Of a stretch of 64,000 bases of DNA, positions 43,275-53,642 are shown in pieces (positions within the stretch are counted from its first letter, which is position 1; the number at the start of each line of letters is the position of its first letter). The stretch is from NCBI GenBank assembly GCA_900766585.1, contig CAAFVV010000038.1, positions 1 through 64,000 of the forward strand. Reading direction: 5' to 3'. The notes beneath the pieces were generated by a model. It was given only the letters and a program-made list of their open reading frames with translations, had not been told where the DNA came from and did not search any database. Source of the stretch: Clostridia bacterium (GTDB lineage Bacteria; Bacillota; Clostridia; Oscillospirales; Acutalibacteraceae). A program made the position numbers and the translations under genes.

Positions 43275-46127
43275 GTGAAAAAACAGGTACTCACCTTTCT
43301 GACAGCGGCGGCCCTGCTTTGCACGCTGCTGCCGGCGGTGCAGCCGACGGCGGCGGAAGGTGCTAAGACGACGGAGCAGACGGCGACTGCGGCACAGGAT
43401 ACGGCTGCGGCGGAGAATTACGCCGTCTATGCCGCGGAAAACGCCGATAAGCCTGCGGCGGTGCAGACCGTCGCCGTGGAGGCGGAGAGTGCACAGATCG
43501 TCTCCGGCGATGCCGCCGTGCGGCAGGAAAGCGGATGCAGCGGCGGCGCCGCACTGGCGACGGAGGAGGGTTCGGTCATCCGCCTGACGGTGACGGTTCC
43601 CGCCGACGGGCGCTATACGCTGACCCTGCGCGTGTCGACCGAGGCCGCCAAACGGGCGGCGGCGCACCGCGCGCTGACGATCGACGGCGAAACGCCGTTT
43701 CCTGAGCTTTCCGAGCTGACGTTTACCCGCTACTGGTGTGATGTGCTGGAAAACGGGGAGTTTCAGAAGGACAAAAGCGGCAACCAGCTGCGGCCGGATA
43801 CCGCGAGCAAAATTGTGTGGCAGGATCAGCGGCTGGATGCCGCATCCGGCGCGCCCTATACGCTGTATTTGACGGCGGGCGAACACACCTTTACGCTGAC
43901 CGCCACCCGTGAGCGGCTTGTGATCGACACGCTGACGCTGTCGCCCGAGCCGGTAACGCCCGCCTACGCCGAAGTGAAGCAGGGGTGGGACAACGCGGGC
44001 TATGCCTTTGCGGGGACGGAGGCGGATCTGACGCTTGAGGCGGAAAAGCCGACAGCCAAATCGGAAAATTCGCTCTATCCCCGTTCTGACCGCTCCTCTG
44101 CGGCGACAAAGCCGCAGTCGGCGGAGGGGCTGACGCTCAACGCGATCGGCGGCTCGAACTGGAAGACCGTCGGACAGTGGATCAGCTGGACGGTCAACGT
44201 GAAAACGTCCGGACTGTATCATATCGGTGTCCGCTATAAGCAGAATGCGCTGCGCGGCGTGTTTGTCAGCCGTGAACTGACGATCGACGGGACGCTTCCC
44301 TTTGCCGAGGCGGCGCGACTGCGCTTTTCCTATGGCGGGCGGTGGCAGAGCACGGTTTTGTCCGATGAGGCGGGCGATCCGTATGCGTTTTATCTGTCCG
44401 AGGGCAGCCACACGCTGACCATGCGGGTGGTGCTCGGCGACACCTATGAGCTGACCGAGCAGGTCAGCGAGATCCTGACCGCCTTAAACCGCGATTACCG
44501 CGGCATCCTGTCCGTGACGGGCAGCAGCCCCGATGTCAACCGCGACTATAACTTCCCCGATGTGATCCCCGATGTGCTGGCGGATCTTGCCGAGCAGCAG
44601 AAGGCGCTCGCCAAAGCCGCCGAAACGCTGCATGCGATCACCGGTCAGTCGGGACAGATGCTCTCTACCCTTCAGACAATGGAGCAGCAGCTGGAGCGGA
44701 TGACGGCACGTCCCTATCGCATTGCGCGGGAGTTTAAGACCTTTAAGAGCAACATCAGCTCGCTCGGCGACTGGGTGAAGAATATGACCGATCAGCCGCT
44801 GCTTTTGGATACAATCACGCTGCAGAGCGAGGAGAGTAAGCCGCTGCGCGCCGAGGCGAGCTTCTGGGAGAGCCTGTCCTTCAACACGGCGCTGTTTGTC
44901 AACTCCTTCACACAGGATTACCGTATCGCCGACACGGCGGATGAGGATCCGCTGGAGGTGTGGGTGCCGACCGGCCGCGATCAGTACCAGATCGTGCGGA
45001 CGCTGGCGGAGAATGATTTCACCGTCAAGACCGGAAAAGCGGTCAACGTGCGCCTGGTGGCACCGACTGCGCTGCTGCCGTCGACGCTGGCGGGACGCGG
45101 CCCCGATGTCGCGCTCTCCAATGCGCAGCACGTGCCGGTGGATTACGCGCTGCGCGGTGCCGTGCTGCCGCTCAACGGCTTTGCGGACGCCGAGGAGATC
45201 TACGGGCGGTTTTCCGCCGGCGCGCTGACGCCGCTTACCTATGAGGGCAAGGTTTACGGCCTGCCGGAAAATCAGACGTGGCCGATGATGTTTGTCCGCC
45301 GCGACGTGTTCGACGAGCTGGGCGTGTCGATCCCCGAAACTTGGGATGAGCTGCTGACGCTTCTGCCGACGCTCGGCCGCCGCAATCTCGAGTTCGGTAT
45401 GCTCGTCGGCTACGCGGGCTATCTCCAGATGCTCTATCAAAACGGCGGTACGCTCTACACCGCAGACGGCTATCACACCGCGCTCGGCACCAACGAGGGG
45501 GTCGGCGCGTTCAAAAAGCTGTGCGATTTGTTCACGCAGTATAAGCTGCCGATCACCTACGATGCCGCCAACCGCTTCCGCTCCGGCGAAATGCCGCTGC
45601 TTGTCGCGGATTATGCGTTTTATAACCAGCTGACCGTGTTTGCTCCCGAGATCAGCGGACAGTGGGAGATGACGTCGGTGCCCGGCACCGTGAAGACAGA
45701 CGGCAGCGTTGACCGCACCGTCGTCGCGACCTCCACCGCCTGCATCATTATGGCGCAGACGGATAAGTCGAACGACGCGTGGGCGTTTTTGAAGTGGTGG
45801 ACGTCGACCGAGGCGCAGGTCAGCTTCGGCACGGATATGGAGGCGGTCTTGGGCCCCTCCGCGAAGCAGCCGACTGCGAATATCGAGGCGGCGTCCCTGC
45901 TGCCGTGGTCCACGGCGGAATATGCGGCGCTGCGTAAGCAGCAGGAGACGGCGGTGGGCATTCCGACCGTCCCGGGCTATTATCAGGCGGAGCGTCTGAT
46001 CGGCTTTGCGTTCAACGACGTCTACAACAACAATTCCAACCCGCGCAACGAGCTGCTTGACTGCCTGCACAGCATCGACACCGAGCTGCTCCGCAAATAC
46101 GACGAATTCCATTCGTCCAAGCCGTGA
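43275..46127 (+). CDS. Large solute-binding protein with carbohydrate-binding-like modules (cluster B)
   Basis: The 950-residue protein mirrors that at 17584: signal peptide, two CBM-like beta modules (about 70-230 and 250-400), a helical spacer (about 430-530) and a family-1 binding domain (about 555-945). Shared stretches include RFRSGEMPLLVADYAFYNQL against RFRTGEMPLAIGDYTTYNSL. I prefer GTG 43275, 10 bases behind AAGGAAGG, to ATG 43266, which nearly touches that site. No lipobox Cys is present. It should deliver substrate to the permease pair that follows directly. Confidence 0.85.
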   Translation: MKKQVLTFLTAAALLCTLLPAVQPTAAEGAKTTEQTATAAQDTAAAENYAVYAAENADKPAAVQTVAVEAESAQIVSGDAAVRQESGCSGGAALATEEGSVIRLTVTVPADGRYTLTLRVSTEAAKRAAAHRALTIDGETPFPELSELTFTRYWCDVLENGEFQKDKSGNQLRPDTASKIVWQDQRLDAASGAPYTLYLTAGEHTFTLTATRERLVIDTLTLSPEPVTPAYAEVKQGWDNAGYAFAGTEADLTLEAEKPTAKSENSLYPRSDRSSAATKPQSAEGLTLNAIGGSNWKTVGQWISWTVNVKTSGLYHIGVRYKQNALRGVFVSRELTIDGTLPFAEAARLRFSYGGRWQSTVLSDEAGDPYAFYLSEGSHTLTMRVVLGDTYELTEQVSEILTALNRDYRGILSVTGSSPDVNRDYNFPDVIPDVLADLAEQQKALAKAAETLHAITGQSGQMLSTLQTMEQQLERMTARPYRIAREFKTFKSNISSLGDWVKNMTDQPLLLDTITLQSEESKPLRAEASFWESLSFNTALFVNSFTQDYRIADTADEDPLEVWVPTGRDQYQIVRTLAENDFTVKTGKAVNVRLVAPTALLPSTLAGRGPDVALSNAQHVPVDYALRGAVLPLNGFADAEEIYGRFSAGALTPLTYEGKVYGLPENQTWPMMFVRRDVFDELGVSIPETWDELLTLLPTLGRRNLEFGMLVGYAGYLQMLYQNGGTLYTADGYHTALGTNEGVGAFKKLCDLFTQYKLPITYDAANRFRSGEMPLLVADYAFYNQLTVFAPEISGQWEMTSVPGTVKTDGSVDRTVVATSTACIIMAQTDKSNDAWAFLKWWTSTEAQVSFGTDMEAVLGPSAKQPTANIEAASLLPWSTAEYAALRKQQETAVGIPTVPGYYQAERLIGFAFNDVYNNNSNPRNELLDCLHSIDTELLRKYDEFHSSKP

Positions 46128-46141
46128 AAGGAGGGCGTATC

Positions 46142-47047
46142 ATGAAAAAATCCAAACTCGCGCGCAGCCGCGCTGCCGCGGAAAACGCCAAAAGCTACGC
46201 CCTGATTGCACCGTATATGCTGATCTTCTTCACGTTCAGCGTGCTGCCGGTGCTGATCGCCATCTTTTTCAGCTTCACCCGCTTCAATATGCTGCAGGCG
46301 CCGCAGTTTATCGGCTTTGCCAACTATGTGCGGATGTTCGGCTCGGACGACGTGTTCTATACCGCGCTGAAAAATACGCTGTTTATGGCGGTCATCGTCG
46401 GTCCGGGCGGCTATCTGCTCAGCCTGTTCTTTGCCTGGATGATCAACGAGCTGTCCGACCGGCTGCGTCCGTTTGTGACGTTTCTGTTCTATGCGCCCTC
46501 CATCTCCGGCAACGTTTATCTGATGTGGACGGTGCTGTTCAGCGGCGATATGTACGGCTATATCAACGGTATGCTGCTGAATCTCGGCGCGATCAACGAG
46601 CCGATCCAGTTTTTGAAGAACACCAAATACATGATGACGATCGTGCTGATCGTCTCGCTGTGGGCAAGTCTCGGCACGAGCTTTCTGACCTTTGTCGCCG
46701 GCTTTAAGGGCATCGACCGTCAGTATTACGAGGCGGGCATGATTGACGGCATCTCCAACCGCTGGCAGGAGCTGTGGCATATCACGCTGCCGATCATGCG
46801 GCCGCAGATGCTGTTCTCCGCCGTTATGTCCATTTCCGGCGCGTTCGGCGTCGGCGCGATTTCGACGGCGCTGTGCGGCTTCCCCTCCAATAAATATGCG
46901 GTACATACATTGATGAACCATCTGACCGACTACGGCGGACTGCGGTATGAGATGGGCTACGCCTGCGCGCTGGCGACGCTGCTGTTTGTGATGATGGCAG
47001 GCTTTAACATGCTGGTGCAGCGGCTGATTTCGAAGGTAGGTGAATGA
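46142..47047 (+). CDS. Sugar ABC transporter permease, MalF/UgpA type (pair 1, cluster B)
   Basis: The 301-residue protein has six membrane segments and the ATPase-contact loop (YYEAGMIDGISNRWQELWHI). It is clearly the counterpart of the permease at 20432, with long shared stretches such as the NYVRMFGSDDVF region. ATG 46142 follows GGAGGG; the frame opening at 46124 lies inside the previous gene. It overlaps the next permease by ATGA. Confidence 0.9.
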   Translation: MKKSKLARSRAAAENAKSYALIAPYMLIFFTFSVLPVLIAIFFSFTRFNMLQAPQFIGFANYVRMFGSDDVFYTALKNTLFMAVIVGPGGYLLSLFFAWMINELSDRLRPFVTFLFYAPSISGNVYLMWTVLFSGDMYGYINGMLLNLGAINEPIQFLKNTKYMMTIVLIVSLWASLGTSFLTFVAGFKGIDRQYYEAGMIDGISNRWQELWHITLPIMRPQMLFSAVMSISGAFGVGAISTALCGFPSNKYAVHTLMNHLTDYGGLRYEMGYACALATLLFVMMAGFNMLVQRLISKVGE

Positions 47048-47934
47048 GTATGACAGGATCTGCGGTCAAATCGCGCCGCCATCATCGGTATGCGCTGAAA
47101 AACCGGTCGCTTGTGGGCAGCATACTGAATCTGCTGTTTTTGCTGTTCATGGCAATATTCATGGTGCTGCCGCTCGTGTACACCATCTGCACCTCCATCA
47201 AGCCGCTCAATGAGCTGTGGATTTATCCGCCGCGCTTTTTGGTGACTAACCCGACATTCGACAATTTCCGCGATCTGATGACGCTGATGAACGACGCGAC
47301 CGTGCCGCTGTCGCGCTATCTGTTCAACACCGCATTTATTGCGGTGATCGGCACGGCGGGCAACGTCATTTTCTCCTCCATCTGCGCCTATGCGTTTTCC
47401 ATGCGGCAATTTCCCGGGAAAAAGGTGATCTTCAAGATCGTCGTGCTGACGCTGATGTTCAACACCGCCGTTACCCAGATCCCGACGTTTTTGATCATCT
47501 CCTCGCTCGGCTGGCTGGATACCTACCTCGCGTATATCATCCCGGCGTTTGCGACTCCGATGGGTCTGTATTTGATGCGCCAGTTCATGGATCAGATGGT
47601 GCCGTATTCCATTATCGAGGCGGCAAAGCTGGACGGCGCGGGCGAGCTGACCATCGTGTTCCGCCTCGTGATGCCGATTGTGCGCTCTGCGTGGATCACG
47701 CTGATCATCTTCTCGTTCCAGGCGCTCTGGGCGGTGGGCGAAAATACCTACATCTACGCCGAGAGCATGAAGACCTTCAACTATGCCCTCCAGCAGATCC
47801 TGGCAGGCGGCGTGGCGCGTGCCGGTATCGGCGCTGCGGCCGCCGTCGTCATGATGGCTGTGCCCGCCGTGGTGTTCATCGTGTCCCAGAGCAATGTTCT
47901 GGAGACGATGGCGACCTCCGGCATGAAAGACTGA
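47044..47934 (+). CDS. Sugar ABC transporter permease, MalG/AraQ type (pair 1, cluster B)
   Basis: The 296-residue protein has six hydrophobic segments and the MalG-type loop (IIEAAKLDGAGELTIVFRLV). Its start codon overlaps the stop codon of its partner, so the two are made in step. It matches the permease at 21352 in order, length and ending (TMATSGMKD against AMTNSGIKE). Confidence 0.9.
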   Translation: MSMTGSAVKSRRHHRYALKNRSLVGSILNLLFLLFMAIFMVLPLVYTICTSIKPLNELWIYPPRFLVTNPTFDNFRDLMTLMNDATVPLSRYLFNTAFIAVIGTAGNVIFSSICAYAFSMRQFPGKKVIFKIVVLTLMFNTAVTQIPTFLIISSLGWLDTYLAYIIPAFATPMGLYLMRQFMDQMVPYSIIEAAKLDGAGELTIVFRLVMPIVRSAWITLIIFSFQALWAVGENTYIYAESMKTFNYALQQILAGGVARAGIGAAAAVVMMAVPAVVFIVSQSNVLETMATSGMKD

Positions 47935-47963
47935 TGAGACAGCGGAAAGGCGGGAACGGAACC

Positions 47964-50090
47964 ATGAGAACACTATTCCGACGGGCAGCGGCGCTTCTGG
48001 CCGGACTGCTCCTTGCCGCGGCGCTGCCGGTGTCGGCGTATGACGGCTATATCTATTCGAGCGAGGGCAAATGGCAGAAATCGGTGCCGCTGTATCAGCC
48101 GACACGGCGCATCGAGCTGTCGGCGGAGCTGAAAACGCCGATGACCGAGGCGGTGGACATGTGCTATGGTCCGGACAACGCCCTCTATGTGGCGGATCAC
48201 GGCACAAACCGCGTGCTCGTGTTTGACGACAGCTTCCGTTTTGTGCGGGAGATCACAGGCTTCACCGCGGCGGACGGCAGTGCGGACAGCTTTAACGGTC
48301 CGTCCGGCGTGTTTGTCGACAGTGAAAACCGCCTGTATGTGGCGGATACCGAAAATAACCGTGTGGTGGTGCTGTCGCCCGAGGGGAAACTGGTGCGCAT
48401 TGTCGGGGCGCCCACCGGCACGGGTATTCCTGCGGAATTTCTGTATAAGCCCGTTTCGGTGACGGCGGACGCCGCGGGCCGCATCTATGCGGTGTCGCAG
48501 TCCTCCAACATGGGCGTATTGAGCTTTGACCCGAACGGTGAGTTTGAAAACTTCATCGGCGTGCAGAAGGTGACCTACTCGACGTCGGAGCTTTTCTGGC
48601 GGTCGCTGATGACCGAGGCACAGCGCGAGCGCAGTGTGCAGAACATTCCGGTGGATTTTAACGACATCGAGATGGACAGCGAAGGCTTCCTGTTTGTGAC
48701 CTCGGCGGCAGTGGACAAATCCAAGCAGTACTCGGCGCTGGTCGGCAGAAGCACCACGAGCGACTATGCGCCGGTGAAACGGCTCAACACCTCAGGCGAC
48801 GATATTTTAAAGCGCAACGGCTTTTTCCCGCCGGCGGGCGATCTGGATATCGACACCACCCAGAAGATCGACAGCGCCGTGTCGGCGTTTATCGGCGTGA
48901 CGGTAAACGAGCTGGGGCTGTACACCGTGCTTGACACTACGGCGCAGCGGCTGTTCACCTATGACGAGAACGGCAGCCTGCTCGGCGTCTGCGGCGGGGT
49001 CGGCACCTCGATCGGTCAGTTCATGTCCGCTACCGCCGTCGCCTACAAGGGCCATTCCCTGACAGTGCTTGACGATACCTCGGGCGTGCTGACCGTGATG
49101 GCGCTGTCGGATATCGGCAAAAAGATCGAAGAGGCGATTGCGCTGCAAAATGAACTGCTGTTTGACGAGGCGCTGAAAAAGTGGGAGGAGATCCTGCCGC
49201 TTGACCGCAACCTCGACAGCATTTACATGGATATGGGCGACGCCTATCTGCGCGAGGGCAGCTATGACCTCGCTATGCAATTTTTTGAGACGATCGGGGA
49301 CAAGGAATCCTATTCCGATGCTTTTTCCCGCAAGCGGGCGGATTATGCCGGCTGGGTGGTGCTCGGATTGCTGGCAGGTGTGTCGGCGTTTTGTGTGCTG
49401 CTCTCCTTTGTGCTGAAAAAGCTCGCGGCGGTCAACCGCGCGGACGATCTGAACCCGCCCGACAGGATCGGGGTCAAAAAGCAGCTGTGCTATGCGGTGT
49501 ATCCGCTGTTCCACCCGATCGACGGCTTCTATTGCATTAAGCGGCAGAAGCGGGGCAATACGGCGGGCGCGCTGATCATCATGGCGGCGGCTGCACTGTC
49601 CTATCTCATCAACCGCTACCTGTCCGGGTATATCTTCTCGGCGGATATGACGGCGGACACCAACTATCTCAAGGATGCCGTCCAGTTTCTGATGCCGTTT
49701 TTGCTGTTCATCGTGGCCAACTACTGCATCACGAGCCTGTTTGACGGCGAGGGCAGCTTCCACGATATCTTCGTGACGGTCGGCTATGCCATGCTGCCGC
49801 TGCCGCTGCTGCTTCTGCCAACAACTGTGATGTGCAATGTGCTGTCCGCGGAGGAGAGCATGATCGTCAGCCTGCTGACGACGGTGGCCTACGGCTGGAC
49901 GATCGGGCTGATCTTCCTCGGCATGACCTCGATCCACCACTACGGTCCCGGGCGCAATCTGGCGGCCATGCTGATGTCCGGGCTGGGGATGCTGGTGATT
50001 ACCTTCCTGCTTTTGCTGTTTGCCTCACTGACCCAGAAGCTCGGCATGTTTATTCACAATGTGATTGTTGAGCTGTCTTACCGCTTATAA
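47964..50090 (+). CDS. NHL-repeat / TPR / YIP1 membrane protein (cluster B)
   Basis: The 708-residue protein has the same architecture as that at 22262: signal peptide (ending about VSAYDG), NHL-type propeller repeats (e.g. DNALYVADHGTNRVLVFD, ENRLYVADTENNRVVVLS), a TPR-like stretch (about 390-440), one membrane helix (about 460-480), a cytoplasmic loop and a YIP1-type bundle (about 520-705) ending FIHNVIVELSYRL. ATG 47964 gives the signal peptide; the open frame extends into the previous gene in another frame. Conservation of both domain order and gene position argues for a shared, specific task in the uptake complex. Confidence 0.75.
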   Translation: MRTLFRRAAALLAGLLLAAALPVSAYDGYIYSSEGKWQKSVPLYQPTRRIELSAELKTPMTEAVDMCYGPDNALYVADHGTNRVLVFDDSFRFVREITGFTAADGSADSFNGPSGVFVDSENRLYVADTENNRVVVLSPEGKLVRIVGAPTGTGIPAEFLYKPVSVTADAAGRIYAVSQSSNMGVLSFDPNGEFENFIGVQKVTYSTSELFWRSLMTEAQRERSVQNIPVDFNDIEMDSEGFLFVTSAAVDKSKQYSALVGRSTTSDYAPVKRLNTSGDDILKRNGFFPPAGDLDIDTTQKIDSAVSAFIGVTVNELGLYTVLDTTAQRLFTYDENGSLLGVCGGVGTSIGQFMSATAVAYKGHSLTVLDDTSGVLTVMALSDIGKKIEEAIALQNELLFDEALKKWEEILPLDRNLDSIYMDMGDAYLREGSYDLAMQFFETIGDKESYSDAFSRKRADYAGWVVLGLLAGVSAFCVLLSFVLKKLAAVNRADDLNPPDRIGVKKQLCYAVYPLFHPIDGFYCIKRQKRGNTAGALIIMAAAALSYLINRYLSGYIFSADMTADTNYLKDAVQFLMPFLLFIVANYCITSLFDGEGSFHDIFVTVGYAMLPLPLLLLPTTVMCNVLSAEESMIVSLLTTVAYGWTIGLIFLGMTSIHHYGPGRNLAAMLMSGLGMLVITFLLLLFASLTQKLGMFIHNVIVELSYRL

Positions 50091-50108
50091 AAAGGAGGGC
50101 TGATCCGT

Positions 50109-52712
50109 ATGAAATGCAAAAAAGCGGCTGCTTTGCTGCTGGCGCTTTGTCTGGCTGCCGGCGGACTGACGGGCTGTCAGGGCGGCAAGCATGCGACCAA
50201 GGTCTATCCGGACTGGGTGCCGCAGACGGACTTTGATGCGCCCTCCATGGGCTGGGTGACGGTGGATGAGCAAAACGGCACCAAGCTGGAGATTGAGCCG
50301 GCGTCGTTTGCCATCCGTCTGACGCGGGGCGATACGGTCTGGGAAAGCCGTGACGAATCCGGCGACGAAGCCGAGGAGAACACCGCATATGATTCACCGC
50401 TCGTGCTGTACGGCTTAGAGATCGGCGGCGACGAGTTCGTGCTGGACGCCAATGTGTCCTGCATCCAGAAAGCGCAGTATGAGGTGACGATCGAAAACGG
50501 GCGCGTCAACGCCGTGTTCACCATCGGTACCCTCTCCACCCGCCTTCTGGCGCCGCAGGTCATCCGCGCAAGCGAGATGGAGAGCAAAATTTTTGCCCAT
50601 TTGGACGAATCGGACTTGACCTATTTTGCAAAAAGGTATACTCTATACTCTAAGGAGGATTACCCCGAGGAGGACGCCGCCTATGCGGCGCTCAAGGAGC
50701 AGTATCCGATCATCGAAAAAACCGATCTGTACGTCCTGCGCTCCGGCGTCGGCACGCGGGAGAAAAACAAGCTGACTGAGCTGACGCGTGAAGCGGGCTT
50801 TACCGAGGAGATGCTCGATGCCGAATACGCGGCGATCGGCTTTGAGGATGAGACGGCGAAATCGGTGCCGCTGTTTGAGGTACCGCTGACGCTGTATCTC
50901 GACAAGGGCGACCTCGTGGCGGCGATCGACGCGGAAAACATTCGCTTTGACACCTCCGCCTTTGTGCTCAACCGCATCGACGTGCTGCGCAATCTCACGG
51001 CATGTGACCGCGGCGTCGGCAAGGAGCTGTTTTTGCCGGACGGCACCGGTGCGGTCGTCGATCTGACGCGGGAGAACTACCGTCTCGGCAAGATTACCCG
51101 CACCGTCTACGGCGACGGGTTTGATCCCGCGAGCAGCTACGGCAGCGAGAGCGCGTCATTCCCCGTGTTTGCCATGGAGCGTGAAAATGCGGCGCTGCTC
51201 GCCGTGCTTGAACAGGGCGAAGCCATGGCGGAGATCACTGCCTCCTATGCGGGCGCCGTGGCAGGCGTCTGGCCGAGCTTTGTGCACCAGGCGCTGTATA
51301 ACTCCTATGCGCAGGACGGCTGGAACAACATTGTGACCAACAGCTATAACCCCGAGCTGCCCGGCGACGTGACGTTTGCCGTGCGCTACCGGCTGCTTGG
51401 CGAGACCGGGTATGCGGCGCTGGCGAACAGCTACCGTGACTACCTCACGGAAACGGGCGCGTTCGGCGAGGCAAAGGCGGACGACACCCTGCCGTTTTAT
51501 GTCGAAACGCTCGGCAGCGTCGATGTCCGCGAGCGGGTGCTGGCGTTCCCGGTCGAGCATGAGGTGGCGCTGACCACCTATGACCAGGATGCGGCGCTGA
51601 TCCGCCGCGTGGCGGACGCCGGTGTGAAAAATGCCGTATTCCGGCTGACTGGGGCGCTCAACGGCGGGCTGATGAATAAGCCCGGCAACAAGAGCCGCCT
51701 TTGCGGCGTGCTGGGCAGTCATGCGGACTGGAACCGTCTGCTGGAAACGGCAAAGGAGTCGGGCGTCAGCGTGTATCCCGACGTCGTGTTCGACGCCGTG
51801 ACAAAAGACGGCTGGTTTGACGGCTTCAGTGCAACGGGCGATGCGGCGCGCGGGCTGAACGAACGGTATCTGAGCCGCTCGGTCATCAACCGCGCGACCG
51901 ACGAGCCGGAGACGGATGCCTATGCCTATATTGTGCGGCCGACCCGCGTGTCGGACTATGTGCGGAGCTTTTTGAAAAAAGACCGGCTCTGCACCGATGC
52001 AATCGCCGTCGGCGGCCTTGCCCAGATGCTGGCGGAAAGCCATACGTCTCAGGTACATATCAACCGCGCCGAGAGCAAACAGCAAATCGTCTCCAGCCTG
52101 CAGGCGCTGTCCGAAAATCACAGCCTGCTGCTGACCGGCTGCAATGCCTATGCGCTGCCCTATGCGGCGCATCTGGCGGGACTGCCGATGACAAGCTCGG
52201 AATACGCCGATTATACGCAGAGCGTGCCGTTTGTGGCCATGGTGCTCCACGGCAACAAAAACTACGCGCTGACGGCGCTCAATCGCGAAGCGGATACCGA
52301 GACCGCCGTGCTTAAGGCGATTGAATACGGCAGCGGCGTGTCGGTCGTGCTGGCACAGCAGAATACCGAAAAGCTGCGCTCGACCGCCTATTCCTATTAT
52401 TATTCCGTCGATGCGGATTACTGGCTCGACAAGGCGATTGCCGCCTATGAGCGGGTGCAGGCTGCGGTCGGCGATGTCTGCGGCGAGACCATTGTCGATC
52501 ACCTGACGGTGGCAGACGGCGTAACGCTGACCGTCTATGCGGGCGGCAAGCAGATTCTGGTCAACTACAACGAAAAGCCGGTGACGGTGGCGGGCGTGAC
52601 GGTGGCTGCGCGCGACTATGCGGCGGCATCGCTGACCGAGGCGCAGCGCGCGGCGCTGCGTGCCCCGGCAGCGGCTGAGACGCCGGCCGGCGGAGAGGAA
52701 GGAGCAAGATGA
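50109..52712 (+). CDS. DUF5696-type lipoprotein (cluster B)
   Basis: The 867-residue protein has a lipobox (LAAGGLTGC), an N-terminal region of beta type (about 35-410), a segment that could be a TIM barrel (about 455-800; TLPFYVETLGSVDVRERVL) and an end domain (KQILVNYNEKPVTVAG) like the C-terminal beta domains of many glycosidases. It is about 125 residues longer than its cluster A counterpart at 24355, mostly in the N-terminal part. Function is unknown; a surface glycosidase or glycan-handling role is plausible. It overlaps the next permease by ATGA. Confidence 0.7.
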   Translation: MKCKKAAALLLALCLAAGGLTGCQGGKHATKVYPDWVPQTDFDAPSMGWVTVDEQNGTKLEIEPASFAIRLTRGDTVWESRDESGDEAEENTAYDSPLVLYGLEIGGDEFVLDANVSCIQKAQYEVTIENGRVNAVFTIGTLSTRLLAPQVIRASEMESKIFAHLDESDLTYFAKRYTLYSKEDYPEEDAAYAALKEQYPIIEKTDLYVLRSGVGTREKNKLTELTREAGFTEEMLDAEYAAIGFEDETAKSVPLFEVPLTLYLDKGDLVAAIDAENIRFDTSAFVLNRIDVLRNLTACDRGVGKELFLPDGTGAVVDLTRENYRLGKITRTVYGDGFDPASSYGSESASFPVFAMERENAALLAVLEQGEAMAEITASYAGAVAGVWPSFVHQALYNSYAQDGWNNIVTNSYNPELPGDVTFAVRYRLLGETGYAALANSYRDYLTETGAFGEAKADDTLPFYVETLGSVDVRERVLAFPVEHEVALTTYDQDAALIRRVADAGVKNAVFRLTGALNGGLMNKPGNKSRLCGVLGSHADWNRLLETAKESGVSVYPDVVFDAVTKDGWFDGFSATGDAARGLNERYLSRSVINRATDEPETDAYAYIVRPTRVSDYVRSFLKKDRLCTDAIAVGGLAQMLAESHTSQVHINRAESKQQIVSSLQALSENHSLLLTGCNAYALPYAAHLAGLPMTSSEYADYTQSVPFVAMVLHGNKNYALTALNREADTETAVLKAIEYGSGVSVVLAQQNTEKLRSTAYSYYYSVDADYWLDKAIAAYERVQAAVGDVCGETIVDHLTVADGVTLTVYAGGKQILVNYNEKPVTVAGVTVAARDYAAASLTEAQRAALRAPAAAETPAGGEEGAR

Positions 52713-53626
52713 GCAAACCAAGCAAACCGAAAAACCTGTCGCTTGACAAGCGCATGGCCAAGCACGGCTGGGTATTTATCAGCCCGCTGGTCATCGGCTT
52801 CGTCGTGTTTTATGCGGATATCCTGCTCCAGTCGCTCCGCTTCGCCTTTTCGGAGGTCACCCCCGGCGACGGCATGGTTAACACGGCATTTGCCGGTCTG
52901 ACCCATTTTCACCGCGCGCTGTTCGTGGAAAACGACTTTGTGCGCAGCGTGGTGCAGAGCGCCTGGCAGACGCTGTACAGCGTGCCGCTGGTCATCATTT
53001 TCAGCCTGTTCGTGGCGACGCTGCTCAGCCGCAAGCTGCCCGGCCGTTCGCTGTTTCGCGCGATATTCTTTATTCCCGCCGTGCTGGTGACGGGCGCCAT
53101 CGCCTCCTCCACCTCGGGCAACGCCCTGTCGAACGTGATGAACGAGATGGGCGGCATTACGACGGGTGCGACGGCGGACACCTTCCGCATTGAGGACCTG
53201 CAGAGCCTGTTTGGCGCCGCTGTGCTGAATGACGGACTGTTTTCCTATATCCTCAGCGCGATCAACAACATCTTCAACGTGATCAAGCAGTGCGGCGTGC
53301 AGATCCTGATCTTCATCTCCGGCCTGCAGGCGATCAACCCGTCTGTCTATGAGGCGGCGTCCATCGAGGGGGCTAACGGCTGGGACTGCTACTGGAAGAT
53401 CACGTTCCCGCTGATCGGGCCGATGATCCTGGTCAATGCGGTGTACACGGTGGTGGATTCCTTCACCGCCGCCAACAATCAGATCATGACGATGGTCAAT
53501 GACCTTGGCGTGGCACAGATCGGCTATGCCTCGGCGATCGCATGGATGTATTTTGTGCTGATCCTGCTGGTGCTGCTGATCGTGGTGGTCTTTTTAAAGC
53601 TCACCGTGCTACGCAGCACGCGATAA
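52709..53626 (+). CDS. Sugar ABC transporter permease, MalF/UgpA type (pair 2, cluster B)
   Basis: The 305-residue protein has six membrane segments and the ATPase-contact loop (VYEAASIEGANGWDCYWKIT). It shares the long central loop of pair-2 permeases (TSGNALSNVMNEMGGITTGA), matching the gene at 26603. The start codon overlaps the DUF5696 gene's stop codon (ATGA) behind GGAAGGAG, so the lipoprotein and this permease are translationally coupled. Confidence 0.9.
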   Translation: MSKPSKPKNLSLDKRMAKHGWVFISPLVIGFVVFYADILLQSLRFAFSEVTPGDGMVNTAFAGLTHFHRALFVENDFVRSVVQSAWQTLYSVPLVIIFSLFVATLLSRKLPGRSLFRAIFFIPAVLVTGAIASSTSGNALSNVMNEMGGITTGATADTFRIEDLQSLFGAAVLNDGLFSYILSAINNIFNVIKQCGVQILIFISGLQAINPSVYEAASIEGANGWDCYWKITFPLIGPMILVNAVYTVVDSFTAANNQIMTMVNDLGVAQIGYASAIAWMYFVLILLVLLIVVVFLKLTVLRSTR

Positions 53627-53642
53627 AGGAGGGCGAACGGTA

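Noticed and set aside
44484..46112. A 542-codon minus-strand frame opposite the large solute-binding protein
   Set aside because: No ribosome site or domain; the plus-strand protein is well supported by its paralogue.
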